Source: Monomorium pharaonis (taxonomy: Eukaryota; Arthropoda; Insecta; Hymenoptera; Formicidae). Taken from it: a stretch of DNA of 64,000 nt. Below the pieces are notes generated by a model. That model ran no database searches and was not told the DNA's origin. It saw only the letters and a list, made by a program, of their open reading frames with translations. This document shows positions 48,830-60,966 of the stretch, piece after piece; within the stretch, counting starts at the first letter, position 1, and every line of letters begins with the position of its first letter. The stretch is taken from positions 15,792,546 through 15,856,545 of the forward strand of contig NC_050469.1 in NCBI RefSeq assembly GCF_013373865.1, given 5' to 3'. Position numbers and translations under genes: made by a program.

Positions 48830-49740
48830 CACCAGGTGTATACAAAATCTAGGAGCCGAAAGGAGTCTAAGAGCCAAAGATCTCTGGGGATTAAATTTCT
48901 AAGAGTTTGAGGAGAAAAATCTGTATTTCTGTAAAAAGAGAGATCGTTTTCTTCTCTATAGTAGAAGTCGGGTTGCGTTTAAGATTTTTATAAACTTTGT
49001 GATTCGATAGCATGGCCTTGATTTTATTGTAGTAGTCTTCCTTATCCATAACCACCGTGGTGTTCCCTTTATCTGCTGGTAGTATCAAAATATTGTTTTG
49101 TTTCACATTTCTGAGTGCTAAGCGTTTTTCTCTGCTTATATTTTGGCAGGGGAGTTTTGCCTTGTGGAGAATATTGGCCGTCCGTCTTCTAATGTCGTTG
49201 CTTTCTTCAGGAGAAAGATGAAAAATAGCCATTTCAATTTAGCTGATTTTTTCTCTAGGGATGCTAGTAGGGATATTGCAAAATTAAGTCCTTTGGAAAG
49301 GACAGAAACTTCAGATGGAGATAGAGCTTGACTGCTAAGATTCTTTATTGTATGTGTGGAAGCTGGAGTTTGGACCTGAGGACTGATCTTATCATTCTTT
49401 TTTGTTTCCGTGTTTTTGTCTCAGCGGAACAGTTGGCTTGTTCGTATGTTATCCGATCCAGTATTTGCCACGATTCCAGGTTCAAAGAGTTAGAGAAAAA
49501 AAGATGTAATTTAAATAGTTTCCGAGGAAGTCTCAGCTAGATCTTTTTTAGTTGCTGAAATTCTCTCTGTAATTAACTTCAACGATGCTTGTCGAAGAAT
49601 GCCTTTTGCCTGGTTCGAAGATGGCACGGGGCTTTTAATCGAAAGCATTTTGGTACCACTTGATGGGCACGGCACCGTTTTAGAAAAGCTAATGAGCACA
49701 GTTGTAGGTGCAAAGATTTCCTGAATTTAGTAAATTGATT
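48830..49740 (-). pseudogene. Penelope-like reverse transcriptase N-terminal remnant
   Basis: The - strand frame 49232-48891 encodes REKRLALRNVKQNNILIL, PADKGNTTVVMDKEDYYNKI and a following helix. ADKG(N)xTVVMDxxDY is the conserved block just before the reverse transcriptase core of Penelope-like elements. Stops interrupt it on both sides. The segment is partly repeated in inverted orientation at 49780-50545. Confidence 0.65.
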
Positions 49741-49779
49741 AATTAATTGATTAATCGACCTTAGTCTTTCCGTAAAGGC

Positions 49780-50545
49780 TCTTTAATTTTAGATTTGATC
49801 ATCAAGTGGTACCAAAATGCTTTTAATTAAAAAACCTCGTGCCATCTTCGAATCAGACAAAAGACATTCTTCGATAAGCATCGTTGAAGTTAGAGATATA
49901 ATCTCAGCAACTAAAAAAGATCTGAGACTTCTCGAAAACTATTTGAATTACATCTTTTTCTCTCCAACTCTTTGGACCCGGAATCGTGGCAAACACTAAA
50001 TCGGATAACATACGAACAAGCTAACCGTTCCGCTGAGACAAGAACACGGAAACAAAAAAGTAAGTATGATAAGATGAGCCCTCAGGTCCAAACTCCAGCT
50101 TCCACACATACAGTAAAGAATCTTAACAGTCAAACTCTATCTCCATCTGAAGTTTCTGTTCTTTCTAAAGGACTTAAATTCACAGTCACCCGTACTAGCA
50201 TCCCTAGGGCAAAGATCATTAGCTAAATTGAAACGGCTGCTTTCACCTCTCTCCTAAAAAAAGTAACGACATTAGTAAACAGACGGCCAATATTCTCCAC
50301 AAGGCAAAGAAATTTAGTTAGGTTTAGAAATTTAATCCCCAGAGAATCTTCGGCTCCTAGACTCTACGGCCTTCATAAGATTCATGAAGAATCAGTGCCA
50401 TTACGCCCCATTGTTAGCAACATAGGTGAACTCATCTATAATTTAGCCCACTATCTCACCAAACCACTCCAAGAACTTACTAGGACTCGCTCGCCAGCCG
50501 CCGATTCAAGTGGACGTGCGATTCTATTATTGAAGATTATATTGG
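49780..50545 (+). pseudogene. Penelope-like remnant, inverted copy with RT core
   Basis: The + strand carries the inverted counterpart of the previous segment (CATCAAGTGGTACCAAAATG, CCATCTTCGAATCAGACAAA) and then a further RT block: RLYGLHKIHEESVPLRPIVS, YNLAHYLTKPLQEL (50365-50495). This is the Penelope-like RLYGLPKIHK...PLRPIVS motif. Multiple stops. Such head-to-head arrangements are common in Penelope-like elements. Confidence 0.65.
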
Positions 50546-52445
50546 ACCTTTTACATATATTAATATTCAACTTTGTATTCAATTGAAGTAGAGGATCGGC
50601 GTTAATATAATACAACTATTATTATTATTATTCTTCTTCATTCATTCGGAATAACCATATCTCTCTGGGATTGGATTTAACCTGGCTTTCTATCTTCAAC
50701 TATCCGAGAAGTACTTCGACTCTACCATCTTGGAAGGCTGCTTCCATCATCACCATCATAGAACGTGTTAAATAGCACGCATATCAGCCATTTTGGGGTC
50801 CTTCCACGTGGAAAACCCTTTGAAGATTTTATGTACCACAATTTGAAATTGATGTTAACTACATACTCGGAAGAGACAAAGAGGCTTTACTTTATTGCGA
50901 TTTAAATCGGCGATGGTCGGTAAGCTCTAGATAAAAGCTCGACTTGCTTATAATTCTTGCACTTTCCTTTTGCTTATGGTATTTTAATTATTTGATTATC
51001 TGATCTTAGCACTATTTTTCTTTTGGCTTTTGTATATTCACATTCTCTCTTACTTTATAAATCCATTACATATTAATGCTTTGCTTTAATTTATGTTTTC
51101 CATATCTGTTTCTAATAGATTAAAATTTATCTTGCATTAATATTTCTTTGCATTAATGTCAAAAGTATTCTAAGTTTATAATACTAAATTTATTATTGTT
51201 ATAGTTTTAGTGATAAGAAAAGAATTGTTTTGATATTATATTTTTCTTTCCCAGAATTTACTATTCAATTTTTTGATATAATTTTCTATTTAATGACTCG
51301 ACTATTTTATTCCACAGACTTTTTAGGATAGAACATGCTTCGATACCCTTAACTATTTGTATTTTCTTTTTCAGTAATTATTACAGATTATATATATATC
51401 TAACTATTTTCCTTTCAACCATTATTGTTCATCTCTTAATCCTTTCCGAATATCCCATCATATATATGACTCTCAACGGCATTTCTTTGTTATAAACCAG
51501 TGCTCGGAATTAGTTGCACATTTCGCCTCGATTCCTGAGGCACCGCCTGCTATGCCCCCACTACCGCTGTAGGCTCGACGGCCGAGTCGCCGAACGCGCG
51601 CGTGGCCTTGTGTCTCAGGAGCGTTCTACGATAGATATGCCTGGTCCATTCGTGTGATTAAAAAATTTTCTTGCGCTGTGAATAATTTTTTTATTTTTAC
51701 AGACAATTAAAGTTATTAATATTATTTTTACGTTTATAAACATATTTGTATATACATATAATGAGCATAATATAACACAATGTAATAATTGCAATTTTGT
51801 CAATAGCTTTCCACATCACCCAGGAGGAAAAATATTATTAATAACTTTAATTGTCTGTAAAAATAAAAAAATTATTTACAGCGCAAGAGAATTTTTTAAT
51901 CACGCAAATGGACCAGGCATATTTATCGTAGAACGCTCTTGAGACACAAGGCCACGCGCGCGATCGGCGGCTCGGCCGTCGAGCCTACAGCGGTAGTGGG
52001 AGCATAGCAGGCGGTGCCTCAGGAATCGAGGCAAAATGTGCAACTAATTCCGAGCACTGTTATAAACACTCTTGTCCTTGGGATATTGATTATTTAGAAT
52101 TGGATCTTGTTATAGGAAGTTTTCTATATTTACAAGGACGAATGTTTCTCGTTATACCCTCTGATACTTTATATCTTATTTCATTTCAATGTATATTGTT
52201 ACTTTATATATGTTAGGTTGAATTCTCAGCCTTGATATTCCTTAGTTGGTTATAGTATTTGTGTTGATTTATATAATCTCCAATTTTGTAAGTTTAATTA
52301 TTATTGTTCATGGTGTATCTTTACTTTAGTTAATAGATAACTTTTCTAATCCTATTTATAATTCCATTATTACTCTTTATCAACAATTGAAATTGTTAAA
52401 TTTCAGAGAAGATATTGACTCGGAATAAATTAAAATCTATTCGTT
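50546..52445. other. AT-rich, probably 5' region of a jockey-type element
   Basis: Apart from the hAT MITE at 51498-52059, this stretch has no recognisable gene. It directly precedes the ORF1 remnant at 52446 on the same strand, so part of it may be that element's 5' untranslated region. No boundary is visible. Confidence 0.3.
51498..52059. mobile_element. hAT-type MITE, 562 bp
   Basis: CAGTGCTCGGAATTAGTTGC and GCAACTAATTCCGAGCACTG are complementary, with TTATAAAC on both sides (51490-51497, 52060-52067). The GC-rich block (CCCCCACTACCGCTGTAGG, CTCGACGGCCGAGTCGCCG) is shared with the MITE at 44834. No transposase. Confidence 0.9.
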
Positions 52446-52685
52446 ATGCCTAATAAAAGTAAAAAAAAAAGGATAAAAATCCGAAATCTATGGAGGTACC
52501 AAAATCCAATAATCAAGCAAATGTTACTAAAAGACCTTATTCACAAGTCTCGCCTGATAGTCCTTCCTCTGCGGGTGAGATTTCTGCTGAATCTCACGAA
52601 TCTACTACGAATGAGTCTAATCTTATTCAAGTACAACCACAAGAAATTCTGACATCTCAATCTTCGGCCTTGAACAACTTGAGAG

Positions 52686-53336
52686 TGTTTGCGTTTCACG
52701 CAATATAAAATCGCTGGGACCCTGCGGATGGGAGCAGGGTGAGAGGACGTTGTGACAATAATGCTCACGAAATGAATTAAATAGATATTTACTGATTATA
52801 TTACATTGATCAGAACGAATCTAATCGATCACAGAAAGTGAGGTTGTTCAAATGAGATTGTCCATGCACGTATTCTAAAACTGAGCTTACGAGATTTCAC
52901 TGTGAGAATAATCTGTCTATTCACTCGCTCGGGTCGATTATACTAATCGAGCATCGGCCTGGTGAAGGTGATGCCCCTGAGCCGTGTGAACCACGTGGCG
53001 CCGGCCTGCGCTATACGTGGTGAGTTTGAACAGGCGTTGGTGATGCACTTGAGTTCACAGATGCGACGACTAATGAGCTGACTAATTGTTCTTGAGAGCA
53101 CAGAAAGGAGAATATCCACGAACTGAGAAGCACTAAAAGCTGCCTGATGTACGATCACTCGTATGTACACACGGTAGCCATTGCAAAAACACACAGCCGG
53201 TCACAGCCCGTCTTCCCGAGCCGGTCGGGCCTGCGCATGCGCGATGCGCCGATCCTAGTTATGGTCTTCTCCGTGGCGCCGGCGGATGCTGCCATCTAGC
53301 CGGTTCGCGAAATTAATATTCAATGATTCTTGAACA
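52686..53336 (-). repeat. 3' LTR of the BEL/Pao element
   Basis: 651 bp; on the - strand it follows integrase. It differs from its partner at one base as far as I can see. The 83-codon - strand frame in both LTRs has no known similarity. Confidence 0.92.
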
Positions 53337-53370
53337 TTCCGCCCGCCATCAGCAACCTTGTTGATGATTC

Positions 53371-56300
53371 CTACTCTGATGATGGTACCGGCAGAACAGC
53401 GAGCTTGATCACTGGCCGAACTAGGGTGGTAGTGGCAGTCTTCAGCGTCACCACTCGAACGAGTTCATCCTTTCCTGGATGTAAGGCAGTTACCCGGGCT
53501 AATGGCCATTTGCATGGTGGTAGCCGCTCGTCGGTGATGAGCACCAATGACCCTAATTTGACTTTATTGTTCCTGTGATGCCATTTTGAGATTGCTTGTT
53601 GGCGTTGTAGATAATGAGATGACCATTGGGTCCAAAATTGTTGTACTCTTTGCTGGATGAGTTGCCATCGTGACAGCCTTGAGATCGCCAGGTCCGTGAG
53701 CGAAGGTTCTGGTAGAGTGGTAAGAGAGCTTCCGATGAGGAAATGACCTGGTGTGAGCGCTGATATGTCTTCTGGGTCGTCACTCAATGGCTCGAGAGGT
53801 CGAGAGTTGAGAATTGCCTCAATCTGAGTAAGTAGTGTAGCGAGTTCTTCGAAGATGAGCACGTTTTCTCCAATGGTGCGTCGTAGGTGATATTTGATTG
53901 ATTTTACTACCGCCTCCCATTTTCCACCCATGTGAGGTACTGCTGGGGGATTGAATTCCCACCGGGTATTGTCTTCGGAGAGCAGTTGAGAGATTCGTTG
54001 ATGTTCCTGAGTACTCTGGATAAACAGCCTTTTGAGAGCTGTATCCGCCCCGATGAAGTTGGTGCCGCAGTCCGAATGCAAGGTATGAGCAATGCCGCGT
54101 CTCGATGCGAATCGTCGGTAGGCGGCAATGAATCCTTCGGAAGAGTAATCACCGACCGCCTCCAGATGTACTGCTGAGGTTGAGAAGCACACAAAGACGC
54201 AGATCCAGCTTTTACTGGTTTTGGCACCTCTTCCCCTCCAAGTTTTAACGGTGAGTAGTCCCGCATAATCCACCCCTGTGTGAGTGAACGGTCGTGCCGG
54301 CGTTACTCGAGAGAGAGGTAGCTGGCCCATCAGCTGATGAGCACGGATCCCCCTCTGCCGAGCACACTTGACACAGCGCAGGATGTGTGACTTGACCGGA
54401 GCCCGTCCGCCGAGAATCCAATATTGTTGTCGGATATACGAGAGCGTGAGCTGTGTGCCCCCATGTAACGTTCGTTGATGGGCATGAGCTATGATCAACG
54501 ATGATAGATAAGAGTGTCGAGGCAATATTGCAGGATGCTTTACATCGAATGAGAGCGCCGCGTGAGCGAGTCGTCCGCCGACTCGAATGATTCCTTAAGC
54601 GTCGATGTAAGCAGTTAATCGATTGAATGCGTGCGCTTTTGCCAACGGTGAGTTAGATTGAAGCATCTTGAGTTCGTGAGAAAAATACGTGGCTTGAGTT
54701 GCTTTAATCCAGAAGAGTCGCGCCCTTTCTACAGCCGCGGGAGAGGTGTGTACGACAGGCGATGAGTCGTGGACTTTTCTCAATCGCGAGATAATTCTGA
54801 AACAAAGAGCTGTGATCCTCAATAATTTATTGAGATTTGAGTACCTGTAGATGATATCCCAGTGGTAGTCAGCCTTTGGTGTTATCGCCAATAAGGAGAC
54901 ACCTGGACGAGCTTCAGTTGCACTCAGCTTGTCGGTGAGTGCTGGTTGTGACGGCCACGAGTTTGGCTTGAGTATCCATGGCGGTCCATTCCACCACAAT
55001 GAGTGATGTTGAAGTTGAGCAGTTGTGAGGCCTCGTGAAGCGCAATCTGCTGGATTAGATGTTCCAGGGATGTATCTCCAGTGAGCGTCTGGAGTTCTTG
55101 AATTTGTGCTACTCTATTCCTGACAAAATCCTTCCAGCGCGATGCATGAGATCTGATCCACGAGAGTGTCACGAGAGAGTCCGTCCACATGTGAGTGGTC
55201 GCTACGTCCATTTGTAGAGTGGCTTTGACGTATTTCATGAGTCGAGCAAGCAGTAGAGCTGCTGTGAGTTCAAGTCGAGGGATTGAGAGCCGCTTGAGAG
55301 GTGCTACCTTGGTTTTGGAGCACACAAGTGAGATCGTGGCGCCTTTTGAGCTGCGGACGGAGATGTATATGACTGCAGCCATTGCTAATTGAGAGGCATC
55401 AGAGAATCCGTATAGTTCCACCGTTGAGTCGCTCCATGTATTGAACCACCGAGGTATTGAGAGTTTGGCCAAACTTGTGAGTTCTTCTCTGATGATGAGC
55501 CACTTGGCTGAGAGCTGGGATGGCAGTGGTTCATCCCATTGGAGCTTGTGCAGCCAAAGCTCCTGCAAGAGAATTTTAGCCTTGATCACTACAAGTGATG
55601 CAAAGCCAAGTGGATCAAAAATCTGAGCCACTTCAGATAAAATGAGGCGTTTTGTGAGTCCGCTTTTAGCGCAAGAGTTCCTTGATGAAAATGCAAATGC
55701 ATCCTCTTGAGGGAGCCATTTTAATCCGAGTATCTTGGTTGCGCAATCGTCGAATGTGATTGGTAAGCCTTGGTCTTGGTTGTCAGTGACAGTCTTGATT
55801 AGATAGGGATGAGTTGCGTGCCACTTTGCTAGTGGAAAGCCGCCCGCCATGCAGAGGTCTTTCAGTTGTTGTGCAACCTCTCGTAATTGTTGCACTGTAT
55901 CTGCACCACCAAAGATGTCATCGACATATCTGCCGTGACTGATAGATGGCACCGCCAGTGGAAATCTATATTCTTCATCTTCTACTAATTGCAACAGAGT
56001 TCGCACGGCCAAGAACGGTGCGGCTTTTGTTCCATAAGTGACGGTTGTTAGGTGGTATGGCACTTCGTTGAGCTGATCGTCTATCCAGAGTATCCGTTGT
56101 AAATCCCAGTCATCCTTGTGAATCTTGATCTGTCTGTACATCTTTGTGATGTCTGTGGCAAAAATGTGACGATGTCTACGTATCCACAGTAAAACATTTG
56201 AGATGTTTAGATGCAGTTTTGCTCCAGTATACATGAGGTCGTTGATAGAGTATCCCGATGTAGATGCGCTAGAGCCATTGAAAACCACCCGCAGTTTCGT

Positions 56301-57275
56301 TGTTGTACTGTCAGGCTTGAGAACACCATGATGCGGCAAATAAAAATGTGAGCGATGACTGGAGATAGATGATGCCTTCGTCATGTGATTGAGTGTTTCG
56401 TATTCAGTCATAAACTGTTGATAAAGACGTTGATAGCTCGCATCCCTTGAGAGTCGCTTGCGTAATCCTTTAAGACATTGATGAGCGGCGTGGTAGGAAT
56501 CACCCAAAAGATCTGCTGGTGACTTAAGTGGAATCCGGACGGTATATCTCCCTGAAGGATCGCGAGAGTGTGTCATTTTAAAATGCTCCTCGCATCTCTG
56601 TTCGTCAGGGGTGAGTCGATTAACATCATGAGCAGGCACCTCCTCTTGGATCCAGAATTTTGTCAACAACTCATTAAGAGCATCTTCGTTGGATTGAATA
56701 GTAGCATGATGCGTTGATGTGCATGTTGTCTTCTTGTTAACTGGTCCAAGAACAAGCCATCCGAAAATGGAGAGTTGTGCTATCGGCATAAATGGAGAAT
56801 GCCTGATGATGTTGGGCTTGATGATTTGCCCATAGGCGTCTGCTCCAATGAGGATGTCAACCGGCCGCGGAATGAGGAATTCAGGATCGGCTAATGCCAA
56901 GTGTTTGAGATGCGGCCATTCTTCCGGTTCCGTTTCAAAGGATGGTAAGATTGATGTTACTGTCTTGAGAATGTGAGCCTGGACGTTGGCAATCGAGTCT
57001 GAATGTGTTGAGCGTAAAGTGAGCGACACGACTCCTCGTGTCTGAGTATACTCCTTGCCTCCAATTCCAGTGATGAAGATGCCTGAGTATTGACGAGGGA
57101 TGTTGAGCTGTCGAATGAGATTCTCCGTAACGAAGGTGAGTTCTGAGCCTGAATCAATGAGCAGACGTGCTGTCAAATGAGATACTGATGAGCTGACTTG
57201 TGCCAAGGCGGTAGCGAGTAACGTTGAGCGGGATGAGCGGACATGTGTGTGACGTTCGACGATTGCACCATCTTT
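53371..57275 (-). pseudogene. BEL/Pao Pol: protease, RT, RNase H, integrase
   Basis: - strand order: aspartic protease (ARLLIDSGSELTFVTENL, about 57170); reverse transcriptase of the Pao type with YRQIKIHKDDWDLQRILW and catalytic GRYVDDIFGG (about 55930); RNase H-like segment (ELYGFSDASQLAMAAVIYIS, HMWTDSLVTLSWIRSHASRW); a frameshift at about 54924-54999; a TAA just before GIIRVGGRLAHAA; then integrase (CVKCARQRG, THTGVDYAG, HSDCGTNFIGADT, GGKWEAVVKSIKYHL) and the C-terminal DUF5641-like domain ending at 53371. The domain order is that of BEL/Pao, with integrase last and no env. Otherwise almost undamaged. Confidence 0.92.
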
Positions 57276-58636
57276 TCACGTCGAAGGCGTCACCGATGAG
57301 CCGTTGTTTGACGGCGCGGACGAGGCTGTTGGGCGTGCGTCGTGCAACATAGTGTGATGGCGCTCTGTATACTTCTTGCATCCTCTCAGGCTTTTGCATG
57401 ATCGGACGCTATGGCGCCCTAGACAGTTAAAACAGAGGCGCTTGTCCACTGCGACCTTGTGCCGATCTTGTACCGACAGCTCTCGGAACTTGGTACACAT
57501 GACCACGAAATGCTGTCCATTGCAGCAATCGCACGGGTATGAGTTGACCGACGCAGTGGATGAGTCACTCCGTTGAGACGTCTGATGAGCGGTCGTTTTC
57601 TTAGAGGTCACTGCAGATGAGCTAGGACCCGGCTGAGATGCAGCAGCTTCGATCCTCTGGAGAGTTTCCGTGTTAGAAGCTAGAAATTCCTCGAGTTTCT
57701 CGAACTTGGGATACTCTCGCGTGGCACATACCGCATTCTCCCACTTCTCCCGCGTGACGCGATCGAGAAGCCGTGTGACGTGGTAAATCACCGCGCAGTC
57801 GCCCAAATCATCCTTGACTCCCAACGCCTCGAGTGTGCTGAGTGCCTCCTTGACCTCTGTGAGCAGCTTGTCCTGAGCTGCCGACTTCCTAGGCACTGGT
57901 GTTGAGCTGGCAAAGAGCTTATCAAGACATGCTTGAATGAGCAGGCGTTTATTCTCGAACTTGTCCTTGAGTATGTTCCAGGAAGGCCCGAGTGAGTCAC
58001 CAGTCATGGGAAGTCCTGAGACAGCTCGAGCTGCTACGCCTTCTAACGACGTGCGAAGGTAATGGAGCTTTTCAACATCTGTGAGCTGTTGATTGAATAG
58101 AATGATGCTCATAAAAAGATCTCGAAAGGCAGGCCATGCTACATAATCTCCCGAAAACTTTGGGAGTGAGAGGTCTGGAACACGTGTGTTCACCCTTCGC
58201 TCGTCGCTAGATGCTGAGATTGCCTCCGCAGGAGCAGATTGACCGGTCAATGAGTGTCGGAGTTTGCCAATGAGACGTCGTAATGCAATATCTCCTGTTG
58301 ATGAGCGTTCCTTGAGAAGTACTCGTGATTGGTGAGTGCTGCGGGCCATGAGACCTCGAAATAGGCATGTTCTTTATTAAAGGCCTTGTGAGTTTCCTCA
58401 ATCTGAAGCCAGAATTGATTCAACTCCTCGAGCGATGTCTCTTCGTGAGACTGCGGTAGCATCTCCGCAATGGATTTAATCGTGGCGAGCCGGCCCAGCT
58501 GCGTCTGCACCTTCAGGGTGAGCTCTGCGGAAAGCCTGACTGGAGACACGTTCCGTGACGATGAACGCTCTTCCGGCACGTCCAGCTGTGGAGTCACCGG
58601 GCGCTCAGCCTTATTCGGCTTTTGAGATTCCGACAT
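57276..58636 (-). pseudogene. BEL/Pao Gag
   Basis: Starts at ATG 58636 (MSESQKPNKAERPVTPQLD) with a helical N-terminal part (LEELNQFWLQIEETHKAFN). A frameshift at about 58250-58350 moves to the frame with VPDLSLPKFSGDYVAWPAFR and DVEKLHYLRTSLEGVAARAV (DUF1759 capsid region). Zinc-binding CFNCLGRHSVRSC and a CKKYTERHHTMLH motif follow near 57330-57430. The frame closes with TGA at 57274-57276, after which Pol continues in the same frame, so readthrough or a simple nonsense change are both possible. Confidence 0.88.
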
Positions 58637-58782
58637 GATGAGCTGGCGTGAGACAGACGTGATGTGATTCCGCTTCGATGAGTGTTACTGTGGATGAGCC
58701 TTGTTTTCCGATCACGAGTAGGATGCGTGACTGCGTTGTTCACTCCGAGAGCACGTGCCACATCCGGCTCGAAGGACCAAAA

Positions 58783-59433
58783 TGTTTGCGTTTCACGCAA
58801 TATAAAATCGCTGGGACCCTGCGGATGGGAGCAGGGTGAGAGGACGTTGTGACAATAATGCTCACGAAATGAATTAAATAGATATTTACTGATTATATTA
58901 CATTGATCAGAACGAATCTAATCGATCACAGAAAGTGAGGTTGTTCAAATGAGATTGTCCATGCACGTATTCTAAAACTGAGCTTACGAGATTTCACTGT
59001 GAGAATAATCTGTCTATTCACTCGCTCGGGTCGATTATACTAATCGAGCATCGGCCTGGTGAAGGTGATGCCCCTGAGCCGTGTGAACCACGTGGCGCCG
59101 GCCTGCGCTATACGTGGTGAGTTTGAGCAGGCGTTGGTGATGCACTTGAGTTCACAGATGCGACGACTAATGAGCTGACTAATTGTTCTTGAGAGCACAG
59201 AAAGGAGAATATCCACGAACTGAGAAGCACTAAAAGCTGCCTGATGTACGATCACTCGTATGTACACACGGTAGCCATTGCAAAAACACACAGCCGGTCA
59301 CAGCCCGTCTTCCCGAGCCGGTCGGGCCTGCGCATGCGCGATGCGCCGATCCTAGTTATGGTCTTCTCCGTGGCGCCGGCGGATGCTGCCATCTAGCCGG
59401 TTCGCGAAATTAATATTCAATGATTCTTGAACA
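58783..59433 (-). repeat. 5' LTR of the BEL/Pao element
   Basis: 651 bp, adjacent to the primer-binding-like site. The jockey ORF1 sequence resumes directly after the GAGAG duplication at 59434-59438. Confidence 0.92.
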
Positions 59434-59997
59434 GAGAGACACTGTATCTCTTCCTCTTCCACCTTCGATTAATTCGGAGCGTGCTTTCACAGATTCATTC
59501 TAATTAACTAATATGTCTCGGGATTCTCAATTGGTTGATTTGGAGGGTACTGCCCCTCCTCCTCCTCCTCCAGTTAACCCTGTTCAATCTTCTTCGGGAC
59601 ATAACCATTTGTTAGCACGTTCCTAATTTATTGAAGCACAAAAATCAAACAAATATTCTTCAGCTAGCCTTCCTCCTTTTGTGGTCCATATGGAAGGTGT
59701 GTCAGACAGCGAAAACTCCAACCTAGGTAATCTTGAGCCTATGAGCCTCGGCAAGACACTTTGCTCTAAATTCAAACATATTAAAGAGATTAAGAGACTT
59801 GGGAAGAATATTATTAAGATTAATTTCAGTTCGTATATGAAAGCTGATAACATGGTGGAATCTTTCTCGGATCTTTTTAAAGATTCTATCGCTTACGTAC
59901 CTAACTATTGTATATATAGGATTGGAGTAGTCAGAAATGTAAATATGGAACTATCCATACAGGAAATCCTTGATGGGATTATGTGGCCCGGCGAACC

Positions 59998-60680
59998 GGG
60001 AGCGTCCCGTTTGCTCACGTCAATATTGGCCACGGTCCCGATTGGCCACGTTAATATTGGCCAAGTTAATATTGACCACGTCAATATTGGCTACGTCAAT
60101 ATTGACCACGATCCCGATTGACCACGGAATGGATTGGCCACGTCAATATTGGCCATGCGTCATTATTGACCACGTCATTATTGCCCACGCGTCAATATTG
60201 ACAACGTCATTATTGCCCACGCGTCAATATTGGCCACGTCACTATTGGCCACGCGTCATTATTGGCCACATCACTATTGGCAACACGTCAATATTGACCA
60301 CGTCAATATTGGCCACGTCAATATTGGCGACGCGTGATATTGCCCACGTCAATATTGGTCACGCGTCATTATTGACCATGTTATTATTGCCCACGCGTCA
60401 ATATTGACCACGTCATTATTGCCCACGCGTCAATATTGGCCACGTCACTATTGGTCACGCGTCAATATTGACCACGTTACTATTGACCACGCGTCAATGT
60501 TGCCTACGTCATTATTGCCCACGTCATTATTGTTCACGCGTCAATATTGGCCACGTCACTATTGCCCACGCGTCAATATTGCCCACGTCACTATTGGCCA
60601 CGCGTCAATATTGCCCACGTCATTATTGCCCACGCGTCAATATTGACCACGCGTTAATATTGTCAACGTCAATATTAATC
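59998..60680. mobile_element. Family F-like array F7 (ACGTCAATATTGGCC)
   Basis: Begins GGGAGCGTCCCGTTTGCTCA, the F terminus, then about 45 copies of ~13-16-bp words of the form CACGTCAATATTGGC, CACGCGTCAATATTG or CACGTCATTATTGCC. No core and no clear closing terminus are seen, so it is one arm or a truncated copy. The three overlapping frames across it are artefacts of the repeat. It lies in the jockey-type ORF1. Confidence 0.6.
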
Positions 60681-60689
60681 CTTTTTTAG

Positions 60690-60966
60690 AAATTTGTTTG
60701 TAAGTTGTGAAATGTTATTAAAAAAGTTTTTGAGTGATCCAAATTTATTGAAACAGTGAAACATTTTATTTCGTTCGTAGAAGCCAAAATTTGGTTAGGT
60801 CTGTCAAAACTCTATACAAAATTGCATAGTTTCCCTTCTAAAATATTGAATAATTTCAGACATGAGATATGTTTTCAGACAAATATTGACAAACAAATAC
60901 GTCCACATGAAATTATAATTTGTGTATCCCTTGTAAAAAGTATGTTTTCTAAATATATGTCATAAT
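60690..60966. other. AT-rich, no gene recognised
   Basis: A 69-codon frame (60756-60965) has no recognisable similarity. Nothing else supported. Confidence 0.3.

Larger units (their letters stand above)
52686..59433 (-). mobile_element. BEL/Pao retrotransposon, very young but defective
   Basis: Two 651-bp LTRs (52686-53336, 58783-59433) begin TGTTTGCGTT and end CTTGAACA, with GAGAG duplicated outside. I found a single mismatch between them (53030 A versus 59127 G region). Coding runs on the - strand, with a primer-binding-like TTTTGGTCCTTCGAGC just inside the right LTR. Gag, protease, reverse transcriptase, RNase H and integrase are all recognisable, but one frameshift in gag, a TGA between gag and pol, a shift near 54950 and a TAA near 54595 block a full polyprotein. 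Confidence 0.93.
52446..59990 (+). pseudogene. Jockey-type non-LTR ORF1 (Gag-like), split by the BEL element
   Basis: ATG 52446 begins a basic N-terminus (MPNKSKKKRIKIRN), a frame change follows, and a Ser/Pro-rich part runs to the BEL insertion at 52686. The frame resumes after 59439 with stops near 59505 and 59620, then PFVVHMEGVSDSENSNLGNL, IKEIKRLGKNIIKINFSSYM and YVPNYCIYRIGVVRNVNMEL (59670-59990). This matches the RNA-binding ORF1 domain of jockey/I-type elements. F7 cuts it at 59998, before any zinc knuckle. No reverse transcriptase of this element is seen. Confidence 0.7.

Noticed and set aside
59998..60680. CRISPR-like look of the F7 array
   Set aside because: Units are 13-16 bp, spacerless and degenerate, the host is eukaryotic, and the array begins with a transposon terminus.
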